A stretch of DNA of 37,609 nt from Candidatus Hydrogenedentota bacterium (GCA_903893795.1 CAITNO010000031.1:1-37609), one strand, 5' to 3'. Counted from the first letter of the stretch, positions 8,320-15,663 are shown. The notes: generated by a model not told the origin, from the sequence alone. Numbers and translations: made by a program.

Positions 8320-9131
8320 GGTCGTGCTTCCTTCAAATCGCACACAGGCAGCGCCTCGTCGTGCAGGTCCGTGATGGTCGGCGCATCGCCGCACAGCGGG
8401 CAGATTGGATTGCGCCGAACCGGGACCTTCCGGAAACTGAGGTCCAGCGCGTTGTATTTGAGCAGGGCGTTCGTCAGCAGCGTGCCCTGGCCCAGCGCAT
8501 GCTTGACGGCCTCCGTGGCCTGCAGTGTGCCCAGCACGCCGCCCAGCACGCCCAGCACGCCCGCCTGGGAGCAGGAGGGCACGGCACCCGGGGGAGGGGG
8601 GCCGCCGAAGATGCAGCGCAGACAGGCCGTTTCGCCCGGCAGCACGGTCATCATCTGGCCGTCAAAGCGCAGGATGCCCGCATGCACGTAGGCTTTGCGC
8701 GAGAAGTGGCATGCGTCGTTGATCAGAAACTTCGCCGCGAAGTTGTCCGTGCCGTCGATGACAAAGTCATAGCCGTCGATCACCTCCGCAATGTTGTCCG
8801 CCTGAAGGAAGAGCCGGTGCGTGTTCACAGTGATGTCCGGGTTGATGGCGCTCATCTTCTCCGCCGCCGAAATCACCTTCTCGCGGCCCAGGTCCGCCGT
8901 CCGGTGCGCGATCTGGCGTTGGAGGTTGGTGATGTCCACCGTGTCCGCATCCACAATGCCGATGGTGCCAATGCCGGCCGCGGCGAGATACAGCGCCGCA
9001 GGCGAACCCAGTCCGCCCGCGCCCACAATCAGCACCCGCGCGGAAAGCAGCCGCTCCTGTCCGGCCAGGCCTACCTCCTCCAATATGATGTGGCGGCTGT
9101 AACGCTCAATCTGTGTGTCAGTAAGCTCCAC
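8316..9131 (-). CDS. hcyF: E1-like carrier-activating enzyme, ThiF/MoeB/HesA family (HcyF-like)
   Basis: A 271-residue adenylyltransferase that should activate the C-terminal glycine of the sulfur carrier as an acyl-adenylate for conversion to the thiocarboxylate. The Rossmann loop is GAGGLGS at residues 37-43, followed by the DAD acidic loop (61-63) and NLQRQ with the arginine R72. Two CxxC pairs (CLRC and CPLC) form the structural zinc site, and a further cysteine lies in the PPPPGAVPSCSQ crossover region. I chose the GTG at 9131 because GGGAGG stands 5 nt upstream and the protein then begins VELTDTQIERYSRHI, the normal family start; a GTG at 9170 would add 13 residues without a Shine-Dalgarno. 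It overlaps hcyS by 14 nt. No fused rhodanese domain is present, unlike many MoeB homologues. Confidence 0.88.
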   Translation of the reverse strand: MELTDTQIERYSRHIILEEVGLAGQERLLSARVLIVGAGGLGSPAALYLAAAGIGTIGIVDADTVDITNLQRQIAHRTADLGREKVISAAEKMSAINPDITVNTHRLFLQADNIAEVIDGYDFVIDGTDNFAAKFLINDACHFSRKAYVHAGILRFDGQMMTVLPGETACLRCIFGGPPPPGAVPSCSQAGVLGVLGGVLGTLQATEAVKHALGQGTLLTNALLKYNALDLSFRKVPVRRNPICPLCGDAPTITDLHDEALPVCDLKEARP

Positions 9132-9330
9132 GTCCGCCTCCCATGAAATAGAAGAATTCAATCTGGTCACCTTCGCTGATCGTGGTGCTGTCGAACTCTT
9201 CCCGGCGCAGGATGCGCCCGTTCAGTTCAATCGACACCTGGTCGGGTGATTTCACTCGCTGCTCCGTCAGGAATGCCCCCAGCGCGATCGCTTCCGTTTC
9301 CGTTGCCTTTCCGTTCACCGTCACGTTCAT
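9118..9330 (-). CDS. hcyS: ThiS/MoaD-like sulfur carrier protein with blocked C-terminus (HcyS-like)
   Basis: A 70-residue beta-grasp sulfur carrier. It opens MNVTVNGK like ThiS, has the central VSIELNGRILRREEF strand and ends in FFYFMGGG at residues ~59-66. Canonical ThiS and MoaD proteins end exactly at Gly-Gly; this one continues Arg-Gly-Ala-Tyr (67-70), so it must be trimmed before it can be adenylated and loaded with sulfur. The JAMM protease two genes downstream is the likely trimming enzyme, as in HcyS of Wolinella and QbsE-type systems. The ATG at 9330 overlaps the metY stop (ATGA), and the Shine-Dalgarno AAGGAGG lies inside the last metY codons, so the two are translationally coupled. 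Thiamine or molybdopterin roles are less likely because no thi or moa genes are nearby. Confidence 0.88.
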   Translation of the reverse strand: MNVTVNGKATETEAIALGAFLTEQRVKSPDQVSIELNGRILRREEFDSTTISEGDQIEFFYFMGGGRGAY

Positions 9331-10610
9331 TTTGCCTCCTTCAATGCGGCCCCGGCTGCGGTGGCCGCTGCAATGGCCTGGATGAAATCGTCGAGGATGT
9401 CGTCAGCGTCCTCTATGCCCACCGAAACGCGCAGCATGTCGTCGTGCACACCCACGGCATTGCGCTCCTCTTCGGTGTATTCCTGGTAGATTGTCGTGGC
9501 GGGATGCAGCACGAGTGTCTTCGCGTCGCCGATGTTGGTCATGTTCTTCGCAAGCAGCAGCGCGTTGACAAAGGCCATGGCCCGTTGCCGCGTGCCCAGG
9601 CTGAAGGTGAACACGCCCCCCGCGCTCCCGCCGAACCAGCGCTGTACCCGGTCGTGGTAGGGGGAGGAGGCCAGGCCCGGATAGTTGACCCAGGAAACCC
9701 CGGGGTGCGCGCTCAATGCCGAGGCGAGGCGCAGCGCGTTGTCGCTGTGCAGTTCCATGCGCGGCCCCAGCGTTTCCAGTCCCTGCAGCATCAGGAACGA
9801 GTTCATCGGCGCGGGGCATCCGCCCAGATCGCGGTGGATGACCTTGCGCTGCAGGCCGAGAAAGGCAAAGGCGCCGAGCCGCAACGCCGCCTGCCGCAGG
9901 TCGGGAAACAGGCCGCTGCCCCAGTCATAGTTGCCCGTGTCGACCAGCGCGCCGCCGATGGCGGTACCGTGGCCGTTGACGTACTTGGAGGTGGAGAAGA
10001 CCACCAGGTCCGCGCCCAGCAGGCCCGCCTGCAGGATGGGCGGGGGCGTGAGCGTGTTGTCCACCACCAGGGGAATCTTGTGCGCCCGCGCCGCCTCGGC
10101 GATGCCCTCGATGTCCGGCACGTTCATGCGCGGGTTGCCGATTGATTCGAGAAAGATGACCTTGGTGCGTTCGTTGATGCCCTTCTCAAAAGAGTCCGCC
10201 TTGTCCGCGTTGCCATAGGTGGTGGTCACGCCAAAACGGCCCAGCGTGTTGCTGAACAGGGAAATGGTTCCGCCGAAGATGCCGTTGGCCGAAAGGATCT
10301 CGTCGCCCGAACGCAGCAGCCCCATCATGATGGCCGTGATGGCCGCCATGCCGCTGGAAAAGGCGATGCAGCCCGTCACCGGGCCTTTCAGGCCCTCCTC
10401 CAGCCCGGCCAGGCGCTTTTCAAGCGCCTGGGTCGTGGGGTTGGAGATGCGCGTATAGACATCGCCCGGCGCGCGGCCGGCAAACACATCGGCCAGTTCC
10501 TCTGCCGTCCCGTAGGCATAGGCCGAGGTCTGGTAAATCGGCACGGCCGTGGCGCCCGTGACGGGGTCGTCCGAATATCCGCCGTGTATGGCTCTTGTCC
10601 GCGCTTTCAT
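9327..10610 (-). CDS. metY: O-acetylhomoserine sulfhydrylase (homocysteine synthase)
   Basis: A 427-residue Cys/Met-metabolism PLP enzyme. It matches MetY-type O-acetylhomoserine sulfhydrylases at both ends (TRAIHGGYSDDPVTGATAVP; QEYTEEERNAVGVHDDMLR VSVGIED). The PLP lysine is K209 in VFSTSKYVNGHG, the ring-binding aspartate is in VVDNTLTPP, and SSGMAA binds the phosphate. The length of about 427 residues fits MetY rather than the ~390 of MetB/MetC. In the thiocarboxylate pathway this enzyme takes sulfur from HcyS thiocarboxylate to make homocysteine, so it is the product-forming step of the operon. The ATG at 10610 is 8 nt from AGGAGG; a GTG one codon earlier at 10613 is possible. It ends overlapping hcyS. 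Confidence 0.9.
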   Translation of the reverse strand: MKARTRAIHGGYSDDPVTGATAVPIYQTSAYAYGTAEELADVFAGRAPGDVYTRISNPTTQALEKRLAGLEEGLKGPVTGCIAFSSGMAAITAIMMGLLRSGDEILSANGIFGGTISLFSNTLGRFGVTTTYGNADKADSFEKGINERTKVIFLESIGNPRMNVPDIEGIAEAARAHKIPLVVDNTLTPPPILQAGLLGADLVVFSTSKYVNGHGTAIGGALVDTGNYDWGSGLFPDLRQAALRLGAFAFLGLQRKVIHRDLGGCPAPMNSFLMLQGLETLGPRMELHSDNALRLASALSAHPGVSWVNYPGLASSPYHDRVQRWFGGSAGGVFTFSLGTRQRAMAFVNALLLAKNMTNIGDAKTLVLHPATTIYQEYTEEERNAVGVHDDMLRVSVGIEDADDILDDFIQAIAAATAAGAALKEAK

Positions 10611-10633
10611 CACAGCACCCTCCTGTTCTGTCC

Positions 10634-11104
10634 CTATTGCGTTCGTACAAGCCGGTCAAGGTGGACAAAGACAGGGTGCTCCTCCTCCTCAATCTGCTGC
10701 CGCGCGGCGCGGGATTCATTGCTGAATGAGGTCGGTTCAATAATCCACACCGCCGCCAAATCCACATCCCCCAGTTGGCGTCTCAGCGCGGTGTAGTGCG
10801 TCTGAAAGATAAGGCCGCTCACGTGGGAGCGCACGGCCACGCCCCGGATTTCATAGGCGTTCCCGTCGTAGCCGGAAAGCGTGACGGCGACGGGGGTGTT
10901 GTACCAGATGCTGCGCACGAGGTTCCGGTTCGTCTTGGAGGATTCGAACCTTTCCAGGTAGAGCACATTGCCGTCCTGGTCGAGGGTCAGCAGCGGCTCC
11001 ACTTGGGCGCTGGGCACGCCCTTCTCATCCACCGTCGCCAGCACCTTGACGGTGCCGGGGGCATAAAACAGCTCCACAACTTCGCGGGGCAATTCCACAG
11101 ACAT
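10634..11104 (-). CDS. Pyridoxamine 5'-phosphate oxidase-like flavin split-barrel protein
   Basis: A 156-residue protein with the FMN-binding split-barrel pattern: KVLATVDEKGVPSAQVEPLLTLD, then VLYLERFESSKTNRNLVR and VAVTLSGYDGNAYEIRGVA. These match the strand-turn-strand and the phosphate-contacting S/K-T-x-x-N segment of the PNPOx-like superfamily. The C-terminal third is charged and divergent. Members bind FMN, F420 or heme, and the exact role is not deducible. ATG at 11104 follows AAGGAG; the gene lies between metY and the radical SAM gene with gaps of about 25 nt, so it is in the operon. A role in redox supply to sulfite reduction is conceivable but unsupported. Confidence 0.75.
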   Translation of the reverse strand: MSVELPREVVELFYAPGTVKVLATVDEKGVPSAQVEPLLTLDQDGNVLYLERFESSKTNRNLVRSIWYNTPVAVTLSGYDGNAYEIRGVAVRSHVSGLIFQTHYTALRRQLGDVDLAAVWIIEPTSFSNESRAARQQIEEEEHPVFVHLDRLVRTQ

Positions 11105-11130
11105 GGCGCATTCTCCTTGGTTGGTGGCGC

Positions 11131-12390
11131 TTAGAGCTGCCGGGCCAGGTCACTGTCCGGATGGTTCCCGCAGCGGCGGTAGTCGTCAAAATCCACACCG
11201 AGACTGTATTTCGCGCGCAGGTCCTGCAACCCCTGCGCAAGCTGCACGTAATACTCCAGCGAGGCGTTCTTCTGGTCCTTGAAGTCCGACCCGGGACGGG
11301 GAACCCACACGATGTAAACGGTGGTCACGCCCTGGCTCGACAGTTCCTCCGCCTCCTCCAGCGTGCGGCGGAGCGCCTCTTCTTCCGTCGCGAATCCGTG
11401 GGGCTTGGCCAGTTCCACACCGCCGACCAGTCCATTGCCGACGTTCCCGCGCCCGAATATGTCGACCGAGGCGGCCAGGCGGCGCTTCCATTCCTTGTAG
11501 CCGACCCACTCCGCCTTGCCCGGGCACACCCAGTTGAAGATGTCCTCGTTGAGCACTTCAATGTCGGCCGTGTAACTCGTAAGCCCCGTTTCGTTGTAAA
11601 TCTTGGCCAACTGGTCCTCATTGAACGCGGTCGCGATGAGCTGGCTGGGGAAGCGCTTGGTCTTGAAGACCTCGCCGACGGCCTGCAGCAGTTCGATGTA
11701 GAAATTCACCTCGCTGTCGAAGGCGTTGTCACCGCGCGTGTCGCTGCCCGCGGTCAGGCAAATGTTGGTGAAGCGGCCCGGTTCCTTCAGCGCCTCAATG
11801 AGCGTCTCCTGCACATCCAGCGGGCGCAGGCGCGTGGGGATGCCCCATTCCTTGCGCTGCTCTTTCACATGGTTCACGATGTCGCAGTATCGGCAGCCCT
11901 TGCCGTTGGACCAGAAGTGGCAGAAGCCCGACTGGAAAATGTTCAGCCGTTGGGGGCGGGCCGTGATGACATATTTCATCGGCACTCCCGAACTGGTGAC
12001 CTTGTCGTAATAGGCCGGTTCGGCCCAGGGCTCCACCGGTTCCACCGGCTTCCCGCCGTCCGTCACCCACAGCGCCCCGTCCACCAGGTCCACGATGTAG
12101 GGGTTTTGGTCGAGCGGCGCCGTGTCCGTCAGGATGGTGGTGCCGTCGCGCAGAATAAGCGACTCGGGCACGGGTGTAAGCTGTCCGTCGCGGGCCCCGA
12201 AGATGTAGGAGCCGCGCACCTGGTGCCGCTTCGGATCCACCGTGGCCAGGGCCGCCTCGGTGTAGTGCACACCCCGCCGCTGCACGTCGATCTTGGTGGC
12301 GATCAGGCGCGGGAACTTCGGGTACTTGGCGCACACCTCATCGAGACTCAGCTGCTGGGAGCGAAAAACCTGTTTCAGGGCTAGCGTCAT
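11131..12390 (-). CDS. Radical SAM protein with atypical CX8CX2C cluster motif
   Basis: A 419-residue protein. The candidate [4Fe-4S] ligands are C157, C166 and C169 in GFCHFWSNGKGCRYCDI, giving CX8CX2C instead of the usual CX3CX2C. Beyond it are features of a radical SAM barrel: NICLTAGSDTRG, SQLIATAFNEDQ, and the VEVLNED-like TADIEVLNED, similar in layout to BioB/Elp3-type enzymes that bind SAM through a GGE-like strand. Residues 1-140 form a separate N-terminal region with no motif I recognise. The start ATG at 12390 lies 4 nt after the stop of a 56-residue ORF, with AAAGGG as a weak ribosome site. Position at the head of a methionine/sulfur operon suggests a modification or rearrangement linked to sulfur metabolism, but substrate and reaction are unknown. 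Confidence 0.72.
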   Translation of the reverse strand: MTLALKQVFRSQQLSLDEVCAKYPKFPRLIATKIDVQRRGVHYTEAALATVDPKRHQVRGSYIFGARDGQLTPVPESLILRDGTTILTDTAPLDQNPYIVDLVDGALWVTDGGKPVEPVEPWAEPAYYDKVTSSGVPMKYVITARPQRLNIFQSGFCHFWSNGKGCRYCDIVNHVKEQRKEWGIPTRLRPLDVQETLIEALKEPGRFTNICLTAGSDTRGDNAFDSEVNFYIELLQAVGEVFKTKRFPSQLIATAFNEDQLAKIYNETGLTSYTADIEVLNEDIFNWVCPGKAEWVGYKEWKRRLAASVDIFGRGNVGNGLVGGVELAKPHGFATEEEALRRTLEEAEELSSQGVTTVYIVWVPRPGSDFKDQKNASLEYYVQLAQGLQDLRAKYSLGVDFDDYRRCGNHPDSDLARQL

Positions 12391-12393
12391 GGT

Positions 12394-12564
12394 TCATATC
12401 CCTTTCACTGGACGGTCGGGCTCTTGGGCCGAAGCGGCAGTGGCCTGCGGCCCGGCCGGTGCTTGTGGTTGTTGGTATTGCGAAGCGGCCACTTCAAAGG
12501 GGCGCTCGTGATACTGCCGCAGGGCAAGCAGAAGGAAATCAAGAAATCTCCTGATTCCTGTCAT
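12394..12564 (-). CDS. Small hypothetical protein (56 aa) immediately before the radical SAM gene
   Basis: The ATG at 12564 is preceded by AGAAGGAG, a strong site, with an 11-nt spacing. The peptide starts with an amphipathic, partly hydrophobic helix (MTGIRRFLDFLLLALRQYHE) and then becomes a Gln/Ala/Pro-rich, probably disordered tail ending PDRPVKGI. It ends 3 nt before the radical SAM start. I do not recognise a family. It could be a membrane-associating microprotein or, because of its position, a substrate or partner of the radical SAM enzyme; there is no leader-core pattern or cysteine-rich core that would make a RiPP precursor likely. Confidence 0.5.
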   Translation of the reverse strand: MTGIRRFLDFLLLALRQYHERPFEVAASQYQQPQAPAGPQATAASAQEPDRPVKGI

Positions 12565-12631
12565 CACGGGCGTTTCTCCTTCTGACGGGCAGGTCGCGTT
12601 GTTCCGCCCGCACACGTTTAGGTGCGCAACG

Positions 12632-12772
12632 TTATCGATGTTTGTCAGCGTGTCCATGGGCTTGGCTGTTTCCCAGGCTCTCCCAGAGGGCCGGTGTAAG
12701 AATGGCGGACAAAAGTCCAATGACGGCTATCACTACCAGAAGACTTGCCGGGGTGGGTTCCTGTCCGTTCAT
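12632..12772 (-). CDS. Single-helix microprotein (46 aa) resembling a prepilin N-terminal segment
   Basis: The ATG at 12772 follows GAGGAAGG at a good spacing, and a promoter stands at 12837-12866, so this is the first gene of the leftward operon. The sequence MNGQEPTPASLLVVIAVIGL then LSAILTPALWESLG closely resembles the hydrophobic alpha-1 helix of type IV pseudopilins (ELLVVIAIIGILAAILLPAL). It lacks the G-F-T-L-I-E peptidase site and any globular domain, and ends with a His-rich hydrophilic tail. It probably spans the inner membrane once. It may be a pilin remnant or a small regulatory membrane protein. Confidence 0.5.
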   Translation of the reverse strand: MNGQEPTPASLLVVIAVIGLLSAILTPALWESLGNSQAHGHADKHR

Positions 12773-12836
12773 GGATGCCTTCCTCTCCTGCGTGTGCAGT
12801 TTGGTCATTCGTTTCAGAGGAAAATGAGCTTGCCCC

Positions 12837-12866
12837 ATCATAGCAAACAAAACATGACAATATCAA
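12837..12866 (-). promoter_or_regulatory. Leftward promoter for the ten-gene sulfur operon
   Basis: On the minus strand TTGATA (12866-12861), an 18-bp spacer and TATGAT (12842-12837) form a good sigma-70-like promoter. Transcription would begin near 12830, about 58 nt before the first ATG at 12772. It overlaps the shared element at 12843-12868, so a regulator bound there would affect both directions. Confidence 0.6.
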
Positions 12867-12868
12867 GC
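12843..12868 (+). promoter_or_regulatory. Shared upstream element, copy 1
   Basis: The sequence GCAAACA(A)ACATGACAAT-A-TCAAGC recurs at 15627-15647 with small differences. In both places exactly 39 nt separate its final C from the TATACA -10 box of the rightward promoter. The inner part TGACAATATCA is a near-palindrome (perfect TGACA-A-TGTCA in copy 2). It may be an operator or activator site, and it also forms the -35 region of the leftward promoter. Confidence 0.55.
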
Positions 12869-12884
12869 ATGATTTGGATGATTC

Positions 12885-12913
12885 TTGCATGGCCGACGGC
12901 GTTATGGTATACA
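12885..12913 (+). promoter_or_regulatory. Rightward promoter for the aminotransferase-dehydrogenase operon
   Basis: TTGCAT at 12885-12890, a 17-bp spacer and TATACA at 12908-12913. The leader to the ATG at 12984 would be about 65 nt. It is divergent from the sulfur-operon promoter, with only 18 bp between the two -35 boxes. Confidence 0.65.
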
Positions 12914-12983
12914 TGATAATTAAGAGCGGAATTATTATTGGTTCTGCAAGGTCTGCACCGTACCGCGAAATCCAGGAGAGCAC

Positions 12984-14354
12984 ATGAACAAGAATGGAGC
13001 CCTGCCCAATGACCGCGTGGCATTGGATGCCTATGAAGTGGAGAATCTCTTCCCGACCTGGTCCTATCTGCCTGAAAAGGCCCCCCTGCGCGTGGTTTCC
13101 GCCAAGGGGGTGCGCTTCACCACCGAGGACGGACGGGAACGGCTCGACTTCAGTTCCTGTTTTGTCAGCCACAACATCGGCCACCAGGACCCGCGGGTCA
13201 TTGAGGCGGTCACCCGCCAGTTGAACCAACTGGCCTCCTTCGCGCCAACCTTCTCCACCGAGCCCCGCGCCCTGCTGGCGAAACTGCTGGAACTCATCAC
13301 GCCCGGCGACCTCACGCGCTCGTTCATTTCCCTCGGCGGCACCGAAGCCAACGAGGCGGCCATCAAGATAGCCCTGCAGTACACCGGCCGCCGCAGGATC
13401 ATCTCGCGCTACCGCACCTACCACGGCGACACCGCCGCGGCGATGGGCGTGTCGGTGGGGGACTTTCGCAGTTGGCCCCAGGAGACGGGTGCCGGCGAGG
13501 TGACCCGCGTGCCCCAGCCCTACTGCTACCGCTGCATGTTTGGGCAGAAGTATCCCGAATGCGGCATGCGCTGCGTGAAGTACATCGACGAGGTCATCGA
13601 GTTGGAGGGCGGCGGGGAAAAGTTTGCCGCCATCATCGCCGAACCGGTGACCGGCGCCAATGGCATCATCGTCCCGCCCAAAGAATATTTTCCGCTGCTG
13701 CGCGAACTCTGCGACCGCCGGGGCATCCTGCTGATCGCCGACGAGGTGATGTCGGGCTTTGGCCGTACCGGCAAGTGGTTCGCCATGGAGCATTGGGACG
13801 TGGTGCCCGACATACTCAGCATGTCCAAGGGCATCACAAGCGGCTATGTGCCCCTCGGCGCGACCATCGTGCGCAAGCACATCGGCGACCACTTCAAAGA
13901 CCATTTCTTCTCCCACGGCGCCACCTATGCAGGGCACGCGCTCGGATGCGCCGCCGCGCTGGCCGTGATTCCCATCTATGAATCGGACGGACTGATCGAG
14001 AATTCACGGGTGCTCGGCGCCTACCTGCTGGACCGGGCCAGGGAACTTCAGGACAGGCACCCGAGCATCGGCGATGTGCGCGGGCTGGGCCTCTTTGTCG
14101 GCCTCGAATTGGTCAAGAACCGGGAGACGCGCGAACCCATGCTGGGGGTGGATTTCAAAATCCGCCGCGGGTCGAACCCCAAGACGGCCCTGGCGCAGCG
14201 ACTGGCCGAACTGGGCATGATGGCCGTCACGGCCAACCCGAGCAACGTGGTGGCGCTCGCGCCGCCGCTCATTGTCACCAAGGATGAAATCGACGAGGGC
14301 ATTGCGATCATGGACGAGGCGCTCGCCGTGACCGACGCCTACGTCGAGAATTAG
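12984..14354 (+). CDS. Class III (omega) aminotransferase, taurine/omega-amino acid type
   Basis: A 456-residue PLP aminotransferase. The PLP lysine is K282 in SMSKGITSGY, the ring aspartate is D253 in IADEVMSGFGRTG, and LGGTEANEAA (~117-126) contacts the phosphate. A four-cysteine insert, CYRCMFGQKYPECGMRC (C181, C184, C193, C197), matches the CYRC-type loop seen in taurine and related omega-amino acid transaminases rather than in glutamate-semialdehyde or ornithine enzymes; it may bind a metal. It would turn a terminal primary amine into an aldehyde, with pyruvate or 2-oxoglutarate as acceptor. The next gene, an alcohol dehydrogenase 10 nt downstream, would reduce such an aldehyde. AGGAGAG precedes the ATG at 12984. 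Substrate is unproven: taurine, 4-aminobutyrate, beta-alanine or a diamine are all possible. Confidence 0.85.
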   Translation: MNKNGALPNDRVALDAYEVENLFPTWSYLPEKAPLRVVSAKGVRFTTEDGRERLDFSSCFVSHNIGHQDPRVIEAVTRQLNQLASFAPTFSTEPRALLAKLLELITPGDLTRSFISLGGTEANEAAIKIALQYTGRRRIISRYRTYHGDTAAAMGVSVGDFRSWPQETGAGEVTRVPQPYCYRCMFGQKYPECGMRCVKYIDEVIELEGGGEKFAAIIAEPVTGANGIIVPPKEYFPLLRELCDRRGILLIADEVMSGFGRTGKWFAMEHWDVVPDILSMSKGITSGYVPLGATIVRKHIGDHFKDHFFSHGATYAGHALGCAAALAVIPIYESDGLIENSRVLGAYLLDRARELQDRHPSIGDVRGLGLFVGLELVKNRETREPMLGVDFKIRRGSNPKTALAQRLAELGMMAVTANPSNVVALAPPLIVTKDEIDEGIAIMDEALAVTDAYVEN

Positions 14355-14364
14355 GAGCGGGGCC

Positions 14365-15474
14365 ATGTGGACATTCACCCTTCCCACCAAGATTCAGTTT
14401 GGCGCGGGCGTTTCGAAAAGCTGCGCCCAGGTGGCGCGCGACTATGGTCGACGGCCCGCGGTGGTTACCGGAAAGACGTTGGTAAAGACGGACCGGGTCC
14501 GCAGTATCATTTCGGACCTGGGAGAGGTGCCGGTCTTCTCTGAAGTGACACCCAATCCCACCGTGAACCAGGTGGATGCACTGGCCCGCCTCATACGGGA
14601 ACAGGGCTGCGACGTGGTTATCGCCATCGGCGGCGGCAGCCCCATCGACTGCGCCAAGGCGGCCTCGGCGCTGGTCCTCTCCGAAGAAAGCAGCATCGCG
14701 GCATTCTTCGGCGGAGGCAAGCCGTTGGGAGCGGAGCACCTTCCCCTGATAGCCATTCCCACCACCTCGGGCACCGGTTCGGAGGTGACGCCCATCGCCG
14801 TGCTCGATGACCCGGCCAACAGCCGCAAGGCGCCGCTCAGCGGACCTGCCCTCTATCCCGTCCATGCCCTGGTGGACCCTGAACTGACCCTGAGCCTTTC
14901 CCGTTACACCACCGCCGCCACGGCGCTCGATGCCCTGAGCCACGCGCTCGAGGGGTATTGGTCAAAGAACCATCAGCCCATTTGCGACCTCGCCGCCATC
15001 GAGGCGGCCCGCCGCATCTTCGCGAACTTTGAGCGCGCCTGCACCGACCCGGGGGACCTGCAGGCCCGGACCGAGCTTTCCTGCGCCGCGCTCCTCGCGG
15101 GCATGGCCTTCCAGTTGCCCAAGAATGCCATGGTCCACGCCTGTTCTTTCCCCCTGTCTACGCGCCACCACCTCGCCCATGGCGCGGCCTGCGCCTTTAC
15201 CCTGGAATTTGCCGTGCAGTTCAACGCCCCCGCGCTTGGCGAGCGCTTTGGTGATCTCGCCCGCGCCTGCCACTTTTCTTCGGCGGAGGCCATGGCCGAG
15301 CGCATCCACACATTCAAACGGCTCGGCGGCCTGCCCTGCACCCTGGCCGATGCGGGAATCGCGCCTGAGGACCTGCCGGAGCTTGTTCTGGCCAGTTTTC
15401 ATCCGCTCATGAACAACAATCCCCGTGAGGTGACAAAAGAAGACCTCGGCCGAATGTACGGTGGTCTGTCGTAA
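14365..15474 (+). CDS. Iron-containing (group III) alcohol dehydrogenase
   Basis: A 369-residue NAD(P)-dependent dehydrogenase of the Fe-ADH family. The nucleotide-binding loop is AIGGGSPIDCAKA at ~87-99, TTSGTGSE follows near residue 133, and the metal ligands are the Asp and His of TALDALSHALEGYWS together with the His residues of MVHACSFPLSTRHHLAHG. All four metal ligands are present. It starts 10 nt after the aminotransferase stop with AGGAGCGGGG as ribosome site, so the two are co-transcribed and probably act in sequence on an aldehyde intermediate. If the aminotransferase used taurine, this would be a sulfoacetaldehyde reductase making isethionate (SarD-like), but lactaldehyde, succinate-semialdehyde and similar substrates fit the family equally well. 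Confidence 0.87.
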   Translation: MWTFTLPTKIQFGAGVSKSCAQVARDYGRRPAVVTGKTLVKTDRVRSIISDLGEVPVFSEVTPNPTVNQVDALARLIREQGCDVVIAIGGGSPIDCAKAASALVLSEESSIAAFFGGGKPLGAEHLPLIAIPTTSGTGSEVTPIAVLDDPANSRKAPLSGPALYPVHALVDPELTLSLSRYTTAATALDALSHALEGYWSKNHQPICDLAAIEAARRIFANFERACTDPGDLQARTELSCAALLAGMAFQLPKNAMVHACSFPLSTRHHLAHGAACAFTLEFAVQFNAPALGERFGDLARACHFSSAEAMAERIHTFKRLGGLPCTLADAGIAPEDLPELVLASFHPLMNNNPREVTKEDLGRMYGGLS

Positions 15475-15594
15475 TTCGGTCGAGGTATTGGGCCGATCTG
15501 GTCAGGATCGGAATGGGAGGGCAGTGTAAAGTTCGGTCTGGCCGGGGCGCAGAACCGATGATCGCTGGGTAACTGCTCGGGAGTGATTCAAATG

Positions 15595-15653
15595 AATTCC
15601 GCTCAACTTGAATCTATCTTACCATGGCAAACATGACAATGTCAAGCGGAATT
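15595..15653. repeat. 9-bp inverted repeat flanking the second shared element
   Basis: AATTCCGCT at 15595-15603 and its reverse complement AGCGGAATT at 15645-15653 enclose a 41-bp loop that contains the shared element. TTGA and TCAA next to the arms extend the symmetry loosely. It could be a regulator site or a weak RNA structure after the dehydrogenase gene; no T-run follows. Confidence 0.4.
15627..15647 (+). promoter_or_regulatory. Shared upstream element, copy 2
   Basis: GCAAACATGACAATGTCAAG plus C, nearly identical to 12843-12868 except for a 5-bp shorter left half. Its core TGACA-A-TGTCA is a perfect palindrome. It ends 39 nt before the TATACA of the transporter promoter, exactly as copy 1 does. 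In the minus direction it also reads as TTGACA-18-TAAGAT, a second leftward promoter with no leftward gene beneath it, so a binding-site role explains the conservation better here. Confidence 0.55.
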
Positions 15654-15663
15654 AAGAAGTTTA

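Noticed and set aside
12394..12564. RiPP precursor for the adjacent radical SAM enzyme
   Set aside because: No Gly-Gly leader, no Cys/Ser/Thr-rich or repetitive core and no peptidase or exporter nearby; described only as a small hypothetical protein.
12565..12836. SAM or other riboswitch in the leader of the sulfur operon
   Set aside because: The leader is only about 58 nt before the first ATG and shows no SAM-I type core or terminator hairpin that I can recognise.
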